A stretch of 64,000 bases of DNA. It comes from Stereum hirsutum FP-91666 SS1. Its lineage: Eukaryota > Basidiomycota > Agaricomycetes > Russulales > Stereaceae. The notes beneath the pieces are model-generated. The model was given only the letters and a program-made list of their open reading frames with translations. It searched no databases and was not told the DNA's origin. The stretch is from contig NW_006763136.1 of the NCBI RefSeq assembly GCF_000264905.1, positions 415,934 to 479,933 of the forward strand, given 5' to 3'. Shown piece by piece: positions 32,460 to 43,514 of the stretch. Both the position numbers and the translations under genes were made by a program. Positions within the stretch are counted from its first letter, which is position 1; every line of letters begins with the position of its first letter.

Positions 32460-35400
32460 ATGGCAGAGAAAAACTCCCCCGATTCTTCGTACGATATTGT
32501 TGTTGCTGGAGGTGGGCTCTTAATACCGCTCACTATTTTTTGACTCCATCTGCATACCATCTGACCACTGCCACTTTCGTGTTGTAGGTGGAACCTCTGG
32601 ATGCCTTATCGCCGGCAGACTCGCGGCTGCTCATCCCACATTGAAGATTTTGGTCCTCGAAGCAGGTCCGACGACGCGAGACGATCCTAAACATGTAAGG
32701 CCAGGACAGTACATCCGTCACCTATGGCCAACGTCGAACACCGTGCGTTATCATGTCGGGCATACCTCAGAGGCATTGGGAGGTACGCATTGAGCGTCTA
32801 GTATTCGTGCTAACATCCCACGATGCTGACGTGCTATCCCAGGTCGGGCCCCTCTGGTGCCCTGCGGCCAGTGCCTTGGTGGAGGATCGAGCGTGAATTG
32901 TGAGTTAGTTAACTCCCTTCTGACTTGTTCAATTGAAAGCCTAAGACTGAATATCCACGCCTAGTCATGATGTATACACGAGCGAGTGCTTCGGACTATG
33001 ACGATTGGGAACAGTTGTACGATAATCCAGGATGGGGATCAAAGGATTTACTCCCCCTACTCGAGAAGGTTTGTCCCACTATCGAAGTCCACTGCTTTAC
33101 TGCTTCTTTGACCTTAACGGCTCCGCAGGTCGAAACGTACCAAGCCAATCCCGGCGCAGAAACACATGGGACGTCGGGACCCTTGAATGTCTCGCGCGGT
33201 GGCATCTACTCCAATGTCGGGAAGCAATTTCTCGATGTTGCGAAATATATGGATCCTGGCCGTATGTTGGATGAGGATGCAGATACTAACAACCTCAAGA
33301 AGTTGAACGTGTATTGTGTACGTCTGCAGCTCCTTCACACATTTGATTTCTCATTGACATGAGTCTTATATACACAGCGATGGAACAAGTCAGCTTCTAC
33401 TCTGTCGATCGTAGTGTCTTGAATACTGACAATACTTTGCTTACTAAGATGGATCGATGGCGTTTCGGGCAAACGCTCGGACGTACCACACCACTTCATC
33501 TATAACCAGTCTGACAATCCAAATCTCCACATCGTCACTGGCGTCCACGTCAAACGCGTCCTCTTCGAGTATGACACTATTTCCATCTTCCATCTTCTTC
33601 TCTTTCTTTCTCACCTCACCCTAACTTTTCCTCTTTACCGTCCGCCTTTCAGCGAGGATCGCCGTCCCAACACCGTCGAGTTTCAATACAATACCGCCAT
33701 TCGTCCCGACGCAGACAGTTCACAAGTTCATAAAGTCAACGCCACCAAACAGGTCGTCATCTCAGCCGGAGCGTTCGGTTCTCCTGGTATACTCGAAAGA
33801 TCCGGAATCGGGGCGAAGGAGGTCTTGAAGGAGAACGGTGTGAAGGCCGCATTTGGGAGCGACTTTGAGTTGGCGGGGGTTGGAGAAAATTATCGGGGTA
33901 AGCACGTTCTTCTCCTGGCAAGTGAGGCAGAAGGCCGGTACTAATCTGTGGGCGTAGATCACCATCTTATGTTCTGGCCCTATAATGCGGCGCCTGAGGC
34001 CGAGACACTGGACGCTATTATACGTGGCGAACCGGACAAGGTCGAAGGTGTGTACCCTGTCTTGCTCGTATTGACTGAGCTCTCACATATCGACCAGAGG
34101 CCTTGAAATCATGGACGGAACAAGGCAAAGGCGTCTTTGCCTCCAAGTAAGCATACCCAATTCACGTTCTCTTCCCATACCCCACAGTGTCCGATCCTGA
34201 TACGTCTCCTGTCATGTATGACACAGTGGTATCGACTCTGGCATCAAGTTCCGTCCCACCGAACGCGAGCTCGAGCAGATTGGCCCGGAATTCAAGGAGA
34301 GGTGGAACGACCACTTTGCCGATGCGCCAGACAAACCGGCTTTCCTCCTCGTCCCCACCTCTTTGTACGCCCTCCTACATTCTAGCGCTCTAATATTTCT
34401 ACGCCTGCTCATTCGTCTGACAGGAACTTTGCGGACCCGACGCTCCTACCGGCGAGGAACTTCTATTGCATGGCATTTTACTCCGTGAGTCGTGCCCCCG
34501 CACCTTTGTGAAGATTACCACTTGTTTGGGGTTCGTCACTCACATTGCAACGTGAAAAGGCGTACCCTATGTCGATAGGCCATGTCCACATAACATCCGC
34601 CACCGATCCCGCCGCACCTCTCGACTTCCGTTCCGGCTTCCTAGACGAGTACGCTCCCTCCTCTCTAATCCCCCTTTCCCCATATTCCGTTTCCCACTCA
34701 CCTATTGTGGCTACTGTGGTAACAGCAAAGCAGACGTCCAAATCCTCTCCTTCGCCTACAAATTCTCCCGCGAACTGGCCCGCCGGATGCCCCTCTTCAG
34801 GGGTGAAGTCACCGCTATGCATCCTAAGTTCCCGCCTGGTAGCAAAGCGGCGGCGATCGAGGACTGCGAGGCGGCTTTGCCTTTGGTTTTTAGAGGGGGT
34901 GAGAACGGTCACGCGGGTGGCGATGCAGAGAAGGAGAAGGGCGAGTGGGAGAGGATCGTGTATGATGAGAAGGATGAGGAGGCGGTGGATGCGGCTGTTA
35001 GGGAGTATGGTGAGTCTTATACTCAGCTGCTTCTGTGACTAGTTCACGGAGGTCGAACACAACATCTGAATGTCTTTCTCGCAGCTTCGACGACGTGGCA
35101 TTCGGTACGTCTCGACCACTGAACACAATACCCAACCTAACACGACAGCTCGATCGACTGATTACGACTGACTGATTCGGTCGGGTTGACGGTGTATGAT
35201 TTCGTTTATATCGATAGATGGGCACCTGTGCCATGAAACCCCGTTCTCAGAACGGCGTCGTCGACCCACGATTGAACGTCTACGGAACCAAGGGGCTCAA
35301 AGTCGCTGGTACGTCTCTACCCTCTTCCTTCCTCAGCCATCATACCTCGACCATTTCGTCCTGCGAACTCATGATGCACTTTCCGACATTGATTGTTATT

Positions 35401-35592
35401 ATAGACATGTCGATCGCGCCAAGCAACGTCAGTTCGGTGAGTCCCTCCACTCTCCATTTGTCCATCCACTCGAGCCGATACCCAAGTTATTCTGACGCTG
35501 TGTTTGCGTAGAACACGTACACGACTGCTCTGACGATCGCAGAAAAAGCCTTCCTGATTATTGAGGAAGATCTCGGACTAAACAAGGCGTGA
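32460..35592 (+). CDS. GMC oxidoreductase, alcohol-oxidase-like (copy 1)
   Basis: A gene of about a dozen exons starting MAEKNSPDSSYDIVVAGGGT. Landmarks: the FAD-binding AGGGTSGCLIAGRL with LVLEAG downstream, the second GMC signature region CLGGGSSVNFMMYTRASASD, GWGSKDLLPLLEKVETYQ (typical of the fungal alcohol/methanol-oxidase branch), ISAGAFGSPGILERSGIG, and the C-terminal active-site region STTWHSMGTCAMKPRSQNG with its catalytic His. It ends IIEEDLGLNKA. It should oxidise alcohols with reduction of O2 to H2O2; the substrate is not readable. There is no signal peptide, so it is likely intracellular or peroxisomal like related enzymes. It is tail-to-tail with a paralog at 40159-43136. Confidence 0.92.
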
Positions 35593-36325
35593 AAGGCGAC
35601 TGCCACTGTTCCTTGTACAGGGTCAGTGTAGCGGGTAAATGAACTGTAGCCGTAGGTATACGAATACCTATGATCTTCGTGGTGGCAGCTCTCCACTGAC
35701 CGAACTCTGATGATCACTACTCACAAGATAGAAGAAGACACAATCAGCAACGGTATTATTCCACGTTGATATTCCGAAACACCCAAAGGAATAAAAAGGG
35801 AGGAGAAGGGAAGAAAATAGCAAGTGTTCAGAGCTGCGAGAGAGTCAAAGGTAAAGGGCGAGAAACGAAAAACGGAGCCGGCGTAGTGAGCATGTGAGAT
35901 CGTGATCGAGAATTCAGAAGGATAGGTCTACGTATACACTTTCGGAGGTCGGGGTCAAAGATTCTTCAAAATCGAGAAAGGGGGTCAAGTCTAAGAAAAG
36001 AAACGTACACGGGGAAGATGGCGACTGGTGTATTGAGAGACAAGGGGAGGAAGGGATACGGAAAAAAAAGAGAGCCTATGAGCACACGCTATGAACACAT
36101 TGGATGTGACCAGAGAAATGTGACCAGAGAAATGTGACCGAGAAGAGCAAGATGGAAAGAAAAGGAATTGGAGTCCGAGAGATGGAGAGAATAAAGACGA
36201 CTGTGAGGTTATTTGGTGTTGGTAGGTGATGACGACGTGCGGAAGAAAGAAATCGAGAGAGCAACAAGGTGGTGCGTGAGAATGCAAAGGATGATGTATA
36301 TTCAGTGCACAGAATCAGGGGACTT
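35593..36325. other. Convergent intergenic region with a short tandem repeat
   Basis: This 0.73-kb stretch between converging genes is purine-rich on the plus strand and contains the 14-bp tandem repeat at 36104. No gene is supported. Confidence 0.45.
36104..36140 (+). repeat. 14-bp tandem repeat (ATGTGACCAGAGAA)
   Basis: Two exact copies and a partial third of ATGTGACCAGAGAA. Confidence 0.8.
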
Positions 36326-37798
36326 TCATCGGGTAACACTTGACATCATCGGCACCGACGGGATATTGCTGCGTGTGGCAGTCAACCTCGTTCCGCTACA
36401 AGCAAGCAAGGGATTATTAGCAAAAGGTATCCATAAAGAACGAACAATAAGAGCGCCACATACTCGTCAAAGTGCTTCCCCCTCTTCGGATCTGCCTTCC
36501 TCTTCTCCATCGCCTTCCTGACCTTACTCTCCGGCCTCACGACGATGATCGGCACAGGCGAGTGACTCAAACAGTATTTCGACACGCTACCCATGCCGGG
36601 AGCGCCGAACGCCGCTCCCCATGCTTTCATACCACGGGTTCCCCGCGTACCGACGACGACGCTATCGGGACGGTAGAGCGCGATGAGACGGTCGATCGTG
36701 GTGGTAACCTTGCCGGCTATGAATTCAACGATGATGGAGAGCTGTGGCGTCGCTTTAGTGTGTATATCATGAGCGAGACATGAACGGACGCACTTTACGG
36801 TTGTGATCGAGGTCCATAGCTTTCTGCTGTATACGAAGGAGAAGTTCTCGGGCCTCCTCACGTACAATATCATGATCCTTGTCTGCACGAAATATATTTG
36901 ATCAGATGGCGAATAGAACAAGATATTGGACATGCATACCGAGGTCCTCCTGGTCAATACCCCTGAATACGACCAGCTCATCACCATCCTGCACCAGATC
37001 TTCAATTGCCCAATCCAAAGCCTGTCTCCCGCTATCATCTGCACTGGCCGCACACAAAAACACCCTCGTATGTCTGTTCCTCACATACCCATCCGACTTC
37101 ACCGACAAAGTGAACGAGAACATGGACGCAGCCGGGTTCTCAAACGTATCGAACGACACTTTGGGCGTATAACCTTGAGAAAGCGCATGGGGTGCATGGA
37201 TAGTCGAAGCTGTGGGTGATTGCGATTGTGTGCTGTAGGGGGAGAGATGCTCAGATGGCGAGCCTGATGCGATCGTGCTGTGTTGACTCTGACTGGAATG
37301 GGTATGGGTGTACGGCACTGGTATACCCGTAGATGAAGTCGACGGGAGGGCAGTCGTGAAGTTATATGGCGAGACTGGTGGGGTGCCCGCCAACGGCGTC
37401 CCCGGTCTCGAGGGGTGCTTCATCGCCGACCGCAGCGGGATGGACGGTACAGGCGCGTACATCGTCGGCGCCTTCTCGCGATACGAACTCTTTGTGGACG
37501 CCGTTGTGGATGATGAAGGGGTGGATGAGGAGGTTGTTGTCGTCGTGATCGCCGGCGTCAGAGGCGTTGGTGAGAGGGGCTTGAACGATGGCCACGCAAT
37601 ATCGGGGCCACACCATGCCGGAGACGCTCCGGCAAGTCGCGGCTGGCTTTGAAACTGGGCAGTGCCACCATAAACCGAGGACGTCTGTTCGCTGTTCTCA
37701 TCATCGCCCACGATGTCTCCGACAGCGAGCAAGAGTCCTAGTCCACCGCACGACGCGACGCCCGAGCCGAATACTGCGGCCGCCGCCGATGCCTCCAC
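36326..37798 (-). CDS. Universal stress protein (UspA-like) with long low-complexity N-terminus
   Basis: The C-terminal part is a Usp fold: HTRVFLCAASADDSGRQALD, then AIEDLVQDGDELVVFRGIDQ, DHDIVREEARELLLRIQQKA, LSIIVEFIAGKVTTTIDRLI, and the nucleotide-binding-type loop VVGTRGTRGMKAWGAAFGAP GMGSVSKYCLSHSPVPIIVV. The N-terminal 200 residues are Ser/Thr/Pro-rich and probably disordered. Both ends are uncertain. The frame is open to a Met at 37798, which overlaps the divergent WW gene, while the next Met is at 37462. At the 3' end a 59-nt intron (perfect GTATGT donor) would lead to a stop at 36326; without it the frame stops at 36382. Confidence 0.8.
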
Positions 37799-38654
37799 TT
37801 CTGCTGAACCTAAAGCTTCGGTCTCTACCCCTGCTTCTCCTTCTGCTCAGCCGTCGACATCCGCAAAGCATGCTGATGACGACTCGGCCGAACCTGAGGT
37901 CGATTCCTCAGCTGATGCTGTGAAAGATGGTGCCGACGCAGAGAGCTCGTCAACGCCGACGGCGACAGCATCTGCAGACACCTGGCAGGCGATCTGGTCT
38001 CCTCAGTACAATGCCTACTATTTCTTTAACTCTCTCACGCAACAGACGACATGGGAGAACCCTCTTCAACCGACGACCAACGACCCAGCCGCTGAAGCCT
38101 CTACCTCTACCTCCGCCTCCGCCGACCCTTCCACTTCCGCATCTCCTGCCCCCGACGCCACATCCACATCCCCTTCCGCCGCCGACGCCACACCGGCCTC
38201 CCTCGCGCAGATGTACGCGCTTCAAGAAGCGGCAGCCGCGCAAGGTATCGACCCCTCACTCGCGTATCTCGACCCATCATTGGCTGGTCCCTCTGGAGCG
38301 TCGGGAGCAGGCTACTATCATACTGCGAAGTTCAACGCTCGAACGGGCGCTTTTGCGCGGCCTGACGCCCGGGATCCCGGGCATTTGTCGGAGTTTGAGA
38401 GAGCGAAGAGGATGAGTGAGGTTTATTTTGATGTGGGGGCGTGGGAGAAGGAGGTTGAGGCGAGGAAGCAGGAGGAGGCGGCAGAGGAGGAGGCGGGTAA
38501 GAAGAGGAAGAGACCGAGTAAGAAGGATGTGGTACGTTATTCCTCTATAACCGGCTATGGTGGATCTTGTTTTGCTGATATGGAGGTGTAGGAGCGATTC
38601 AAAGAACAGAAGAAACAGAAGAAGATTGCGAAGACGGCTTGGTTGCGTAACTAG
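37713..38654 (+). CDS. WW-domain protein with Ala/Ser/Thr-rich linkers
   Basis: Two exons (37713-38531, 38592-38654) give 293 aa. One WW domain is clear: DTWQAIWSPQYNAYYFFNSL followed by TQQTTWENP, with the two Trp and the Tyr-Tyr pair in place; it should bind proline-rich peptides. The flanks are low-complexity (Ala, Ser, Thr, Pro, Asp). After the linker there is a conserved-looking block, YYHTAKFNARTGAFARPDAR followed by FERAKRMSEVYFDVGAWE, and a basic coiled tail (KKRKRPSKKDV; EQKKQKKIAKTAWLRN). The pattern suggests a nuclear or RNA-processing protein, but this is inference. Its start overlaps the longest frame of the divergent stress-protein gene. Confidence 0.82.
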
Positions 38655-39312
38655 TCGAGACTATATTCCCCCGCTTGCTGTTCTTCTTGGAACGTACCAG
38701 ACAATCAGCTATGTTTATTCCTGTCTCACTGTATTCCTCGTCAACTGTGAATCGTATCGCCTAGCATGCGGCCTTTGTTGCTTTACTCATCTGCCGTGCC
38801 TTGAAGAATTGAAACTCGGCACTCTCATCCTCATTGACGAGATCGTTAGTTGTTATTCGATGCGGTTATTCTCATGCTACATTCCACCCTTCGGTACAAC
38901 ATCAAGCCTGCATCCGAGTCTACGGCTGCGACGGAAGCAAACGAAGATGGCTGCCATCGAACGCCGTCCACTGCGCCCGATAGCTAATGACGCTGTCTCA
39001 GTGCTTTTCAGCCGCAACGGCGGACGAAACTCCGTCCATCGCAGCCATCAGGCAGCAAATAGGTCTTGTAGCGACCGTCCGATTTCTACTGCTTCCGACA
39101 TGGCAGCCCGATATGGTGGTTATGGTCATCCCTATACGTTCTGCCTTCCGCAACCCTTGGGCATCATAGGGGTCGTCATCTGCAAATATGGGACTTCAAT
39201 ACCAGTCGCTCCTCTTCCTTGACCACGCTCTTTCCTTACCATCTGTCGTGGTGTTAGCTGTGACTCCCCTCTTACACGCTCTCCTTTAAGCCACACTACA
39301 TAACACTACACT
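38655..39312. other. Intergenic region
   Basis: This 0.66-kb stretch is covered by a long plus-strand frame (38557-39222) that begins inside the WW gene and has no family signature. It is not supported as a gene. Confidence 0.4.
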
Positions 39313-39887
39313 ATGCCCTGCCTCCCCCTCACCTCCGCCTCCTACACTAAAAGATCACTCCCAACCACAACGGCACCTCCCACCCAAACAGGCCTCCCAT
39401 CCTTCACCATGAACGAACCGCCTCTTCCGGCTATCCCAGCCTACTTATACGAAGATAACATCGAACGCATCGAAGGGTCAAGCAAGCAAAAGGCGAGAAA
39501 GTCGAAGAAGGAATTGACGAAGAGATGCGTGGGGTGTGTCGGTGGACAGAGGCGGACATACGTCCCTTCGAAACGTGAGTGATTTTTACCTTGGTTTTTG
39601 GGGCAGATCGAGTTGATTTACCCCTTGGTGGCGTCGCAGTGTCGGAATGTGAGACCGCCGACTTTGGCTTCGAGCCCGAGATCGACTCAGCCATTGTCGA
39701 CTTGGATGAGAACGAGCGCGTTATCGTCCATGAGGGTATTACTGGGGTCGTTGCACTGGAGGAAGAGTACCGTAGCTGGTGTGTCGATACCCAGGCTATA
39801 GCTAGAAATCAGGATCGGGATCGGGAGAGGACGACTCAGTACGGAGTGGCGAGAGTATGTTCGGTTGTGGCGCCGTGTGCTGCTTAG
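39313..39887 (+). CDS. Unknown two-exon protein (169 aa)
   Basis: Exon 1 (39313-39574) and exon 2 (39640-39887) join in frame over a 65-nt GT-AG intron, giving 169 aa. Visible features are a Thr/Pro-rich start, a basic Lys/Ser cluster (SSKQKARKSKKELTK), a CVGCVG pair of cysteines and an acidic C-terminal half (FEPEIDSAIVDLDENERVIV). I do not recognise a domain. The start could also be MNEPPLPAIPAYLYEDN. It sits between two paralogous GMC genes. Coding status rests only on frame continuity and splice quality. Confidence 0.45.
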
Positions 39888-40158
39888 GTTCACTAATACC
39901 GTTGGATGTCATAGATGCGGAGTTTGGAAGCAGTAAGGATTTGGAGTGTATATGATGTATCATTCATTCATAATGAGTACCTGCGGAGAAGGTATCGAAT
40001 TCAGTTAGTCTACGCTAGGAGTGGTAGGAGGGACGAGCGCGTATCGCTCGTACTTTGAGGTCAATGCCAGCACAAGTGAGACTGCGGCACAATTCTCCAA
40101 CAGAACGAAAGGGCTCTCAGTCCCACTACATTTGGATGGTACAGAAATAAAGCCACGA

Positions 40159-43136
40159 CTATATATTAAGCCCCAATTCTTCCGCGATGAGGAGGGCAGC
40201 CTTCTCCGCGATGACCAGCGCGGTGGAGTAAGTGTTCTACACCAACCGATTCGAGAGGTCAGTTAGTTTGAATCATCATGCGTTCTTACCGAAGCAGTTG
40301 TATGACAAGCCGACTGACCGAACCGACGTTGCTCGGGCAGATTGACATGTCTGTAACCAAGCGGTGAGATTTAGCAGATGTTGGGGACGAAGCTTTGGAG
40401 GGGAAGATCGTACCGGCGACCTTGAAACCTTTTGTACCATAGACATTCAGTCTACTGTCTACGACGCCGTTATGTTCGCGCGGTTTCATAGCGCAGGTAC
40501 CGAGCTACGTAGCACCAGGGAAAGTGTCAGTCTCAGTCAGTTTCCCTTCGCGCTGACGAGGATCTAACGTACTGAATGCCAAGTTGTAGCAGCTAGCGAG
40601 CCATTGAAGTCAAACGATTCAGGTGAGTGATAACTTCCACGAATGCAAGCGCTGGAACTACACGCTAACCATTTCGTCTGACAAACTCTTCGACAACAGC
40701 GTCATCTTCCTCTGTATACTTCACTCTCGGCTCATCCATCCCAAACGCAGTTTCCGCATCCGCGACGACGCGCGCTTCGCTCTCTTCCGCAAAGTTGGGA
40801 TGCATTCCCTCGATTTCTCCTCGAAAGATGGGCATTCTGCGGGCTAATTCTCTAGAGAACTTGTAGGCCCATACCAAGAGCTGTACGTCTGCCTTACTAC
40901 GTCCAATCCGTGTCAGATAGTGGGCGGAAGAAATAAGTGGAGAAATGGAACTCACTCCTCTAGGAAGCCGGGTCGGAAGTTGATTGGGGCTGTCGGGTCG
41001 TCTGGGGATGTGATATGAACGTGTCCTATAGACATGGGGTAGGTCTGTCCAATTAAGAGTTAGTGCATAGGAGGATATTATGGGGAGTGACCAATGAGAC
41101 ATCAGAGCAAGCACCGTGAAGAATTCCATGCAGTAGTATTTTCCCGGCTGCACAAGAGCTGGATCGCCGAGGAACCTGTCGGATGCATAAGATGAGCTGC
41201 ATCCACAAGCCACCAAGGACTATTATCCGAAGAACATACAAAGAATCCGGTGCCAAGATAAATGCAGGCCTGTCGGGCGCATTCGCGAAATGTTGGTCCC
41301 ATCGCAACTTGAAATCAGGTCCAATCTCCTCCACTTCGCGTCGAGAAGGTCGGAACTTGATGCCCGCGTCTATGCCACTAACGGCATGATTGTTTGTCAG
41401 GCTGACGTTCATACTATCGGAAGTCGATCTGAGAGTATGTACTTCGATGCGAGTGGACCTTGTCCGGTCTCGAGCCATTGCTTGGAGGCCTCTGATTTTG
41501 AAGGCCTGTTTTGGTGCAGTACCTGTCAAAGAGTAACATGGCGGGGACGTACCTACGAGTGCTTTCTCATCTCCTCGTACGATTGCGTCCAACGTCTCTG
41601 CTTCTGGCGCGGCCTTGTATGGGAAGAATAAAAAGTGATGATCTGAACGATCAAAGCCGTCTAGTCAGGGGTGCTATCTACATAAAACATAGAAAGGACG
41701 ACCAGCAGACCTTGATAATTCTGCCCTACCCCAGGGAGCTCATATTCTGGGCCAAACGCAGGTGTGACGCCATTTTTCTCGAGGATGCTGCGTGCGCCGA
41801 TACCTGACCTCTCCAGGATGGTCGGAGAGCCAAAAGCGCCTGCTGAGAGGATGATTTGCTTGGTGGCGTAGACGACCTGGGTGAACGACGGGTCTGCGTT
41901 GGGGCGTACCGCGGGATTCCATTGGAACTCGACAGCGCTGGCTCTCCCATTCGAGCTATCATCAAAAGAAAAGTATTGTGAGTCCATATATCGCATGTAC
42001 CGTGAAGATCCCAACGCTCACTCGAACAGGATACGTTTGACGTGTACTCCTGTCACGACGTGAAGGTTCTGGTTGTTGGATTGGTTGTAAATGAAGTGGT
42101 GTGGGACGTCCGAACGTCTGCCTGACTGGCCATCAATCCACCTACGATATAGCATAGGTTATCGTCTTCCCGGCCATGTTTCAGCGAACGATACTCACTT
42201 CTGCCATTTCTGTTGATAGAAACCGATGAGTTGAGCCCAAGGTCGAGTCTCAAAAAATAATTATCGGCCGGGGCCAACCTACGCAATACACGTTCACCCG
42301 ACTAAGATCGTTTGAGTCAGAATCTTCTTCCACAACACGCTCAGGATCGGAGTCCCACTCTCGCGCAACGTCCAGGAATTGTTGCGCCACATTGGAGTAT
42401 ACGCCAGCGGAAGAGACTTTGATAGGCCCCGAGGAGCCATGGGTCGCGGCGTTAGGATCTGCTTGATACGTTTCGACCTAGACAGAATGACAGAACCGTC
42501 AGTCTCTACTTCCTGGGATGAGGCGAACAGCACACCTTCCGTAGAAGTGGAGTGAGGTCTTTGGACCCCCATCCTGGATTCTGATGGACTGTTTCCCATT
42601 CATCATAGTCAGAGGCACTCGCTCGAGTGTACATCATGACTGAACAGTGAATTAGCCGTGGTCATTTAGAGAGAGGACTTGCCGTCGAGGAGCTCACTCA
42701 CGATTAACGCTCGATCCGCCTCCGAGACAATGTCCCGTGGGCACAAGAGGCGTTCGTCCTAAAGAAGTAATCGCATATATATGCTCGTCCGCTTCCAAAA
42801 AAAAAACAAAATACAACGTATCAAGTTGCTTACTGACCTGCTAGAGCCTCAGAAGGCTGTCCAGCATAGTATTTGATCACATCGGAATTAGCTGCTAGAT
42901 TGTGGATGTATCTTCCTGGCTGAATATGCTTGGGCTCATCTCGAGTGGATGGACCAGCCTCGAGGATCAGTATCCTCAGAAAGGGGTGGGAAGCGAGTCG
43001 GCCTGCGATTACGCATCCACAAGTGCCGCCTACGACTCTCATGCAAGGTTAAATACAGGAGAATGGGTAGTAACTCAGACTCACCTCCTGCGATTAGGAT
43101 GTCGTATTCGCTGTCTGGCACGCTTTTCTCTGTCAT
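40159..43136 (-). CDS. GMC oxidoreductase, alcohol-oxidase-like (copy 2)
   Basis: A multi-exon paralog of the 32460 gene, starting MTEKSVPDSEYDILIAGGGT and running CVIAGRLASHPFLRILILEAG. It shares with copy 1 CLGGGSSVN, MMYTRASASDYD, GWGSKDLTPLLRKVETYQ, ILSAGAFGSPTILERSGIGA and KADVQ...AYKFSRELARRMP. The active-site region TTWHSLGTCAMKP is rebuilt from two short exons, so the catalytic His is retained. It ends LLIAEELGLNI. FAD-dependent alcohol oxidation to aldehyde with H2O2 production is the family role. It is tail-to-tail with copy 1 across three unrelated genes, which suggests an inverted duplication. No frame break was found. Confidence 0.9.
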
Positions 43137-43514
43137 GATAGATGGCAAGGAAGAGAAAAATGATAGTGTGAGAGTGTGAGAACGCCCAAAACGCGAGCCA
43201 AAATAGGACGGGTCCTCAGCTGACTCATTGACAAATCGCGTCCATGAATGGAATGAGAAGGTACTTCGGCGGCTACTAGGGGTTGTTGAAACCGTCGACC
43301 TTTCATATCCATAACAGTTCGACCCGCCTTTCTATCGCAAGGCCCTGTTGGATTGTATTTCTCCTCAGAACAGACTATGATTTCATGAAGCACTTCCTCA
43401 CGAGCCAACAGTGGACACAGAAGATAAACTGATCTATGCGAAACATAAAGCCACTTCCTAGTCATCAGAATGAATCAATCGGGACACCAGACAATAGCGC
43501 TTACCTCCTTCACT
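43137..43514. other. Intergenic region (upstream of GMC copy 2)
   Basis: This 378-bp stretch lies between GMC copy 2 and the F-box gene, both on the minus strand. No gene is supported. Confidence 0.45.

Noticed and set aside
38557..39222. 221-codon plus-strand frame after the WW gene
   Set aside because: It begins inside the WW gene's last intron, and no recognisable domain is present.
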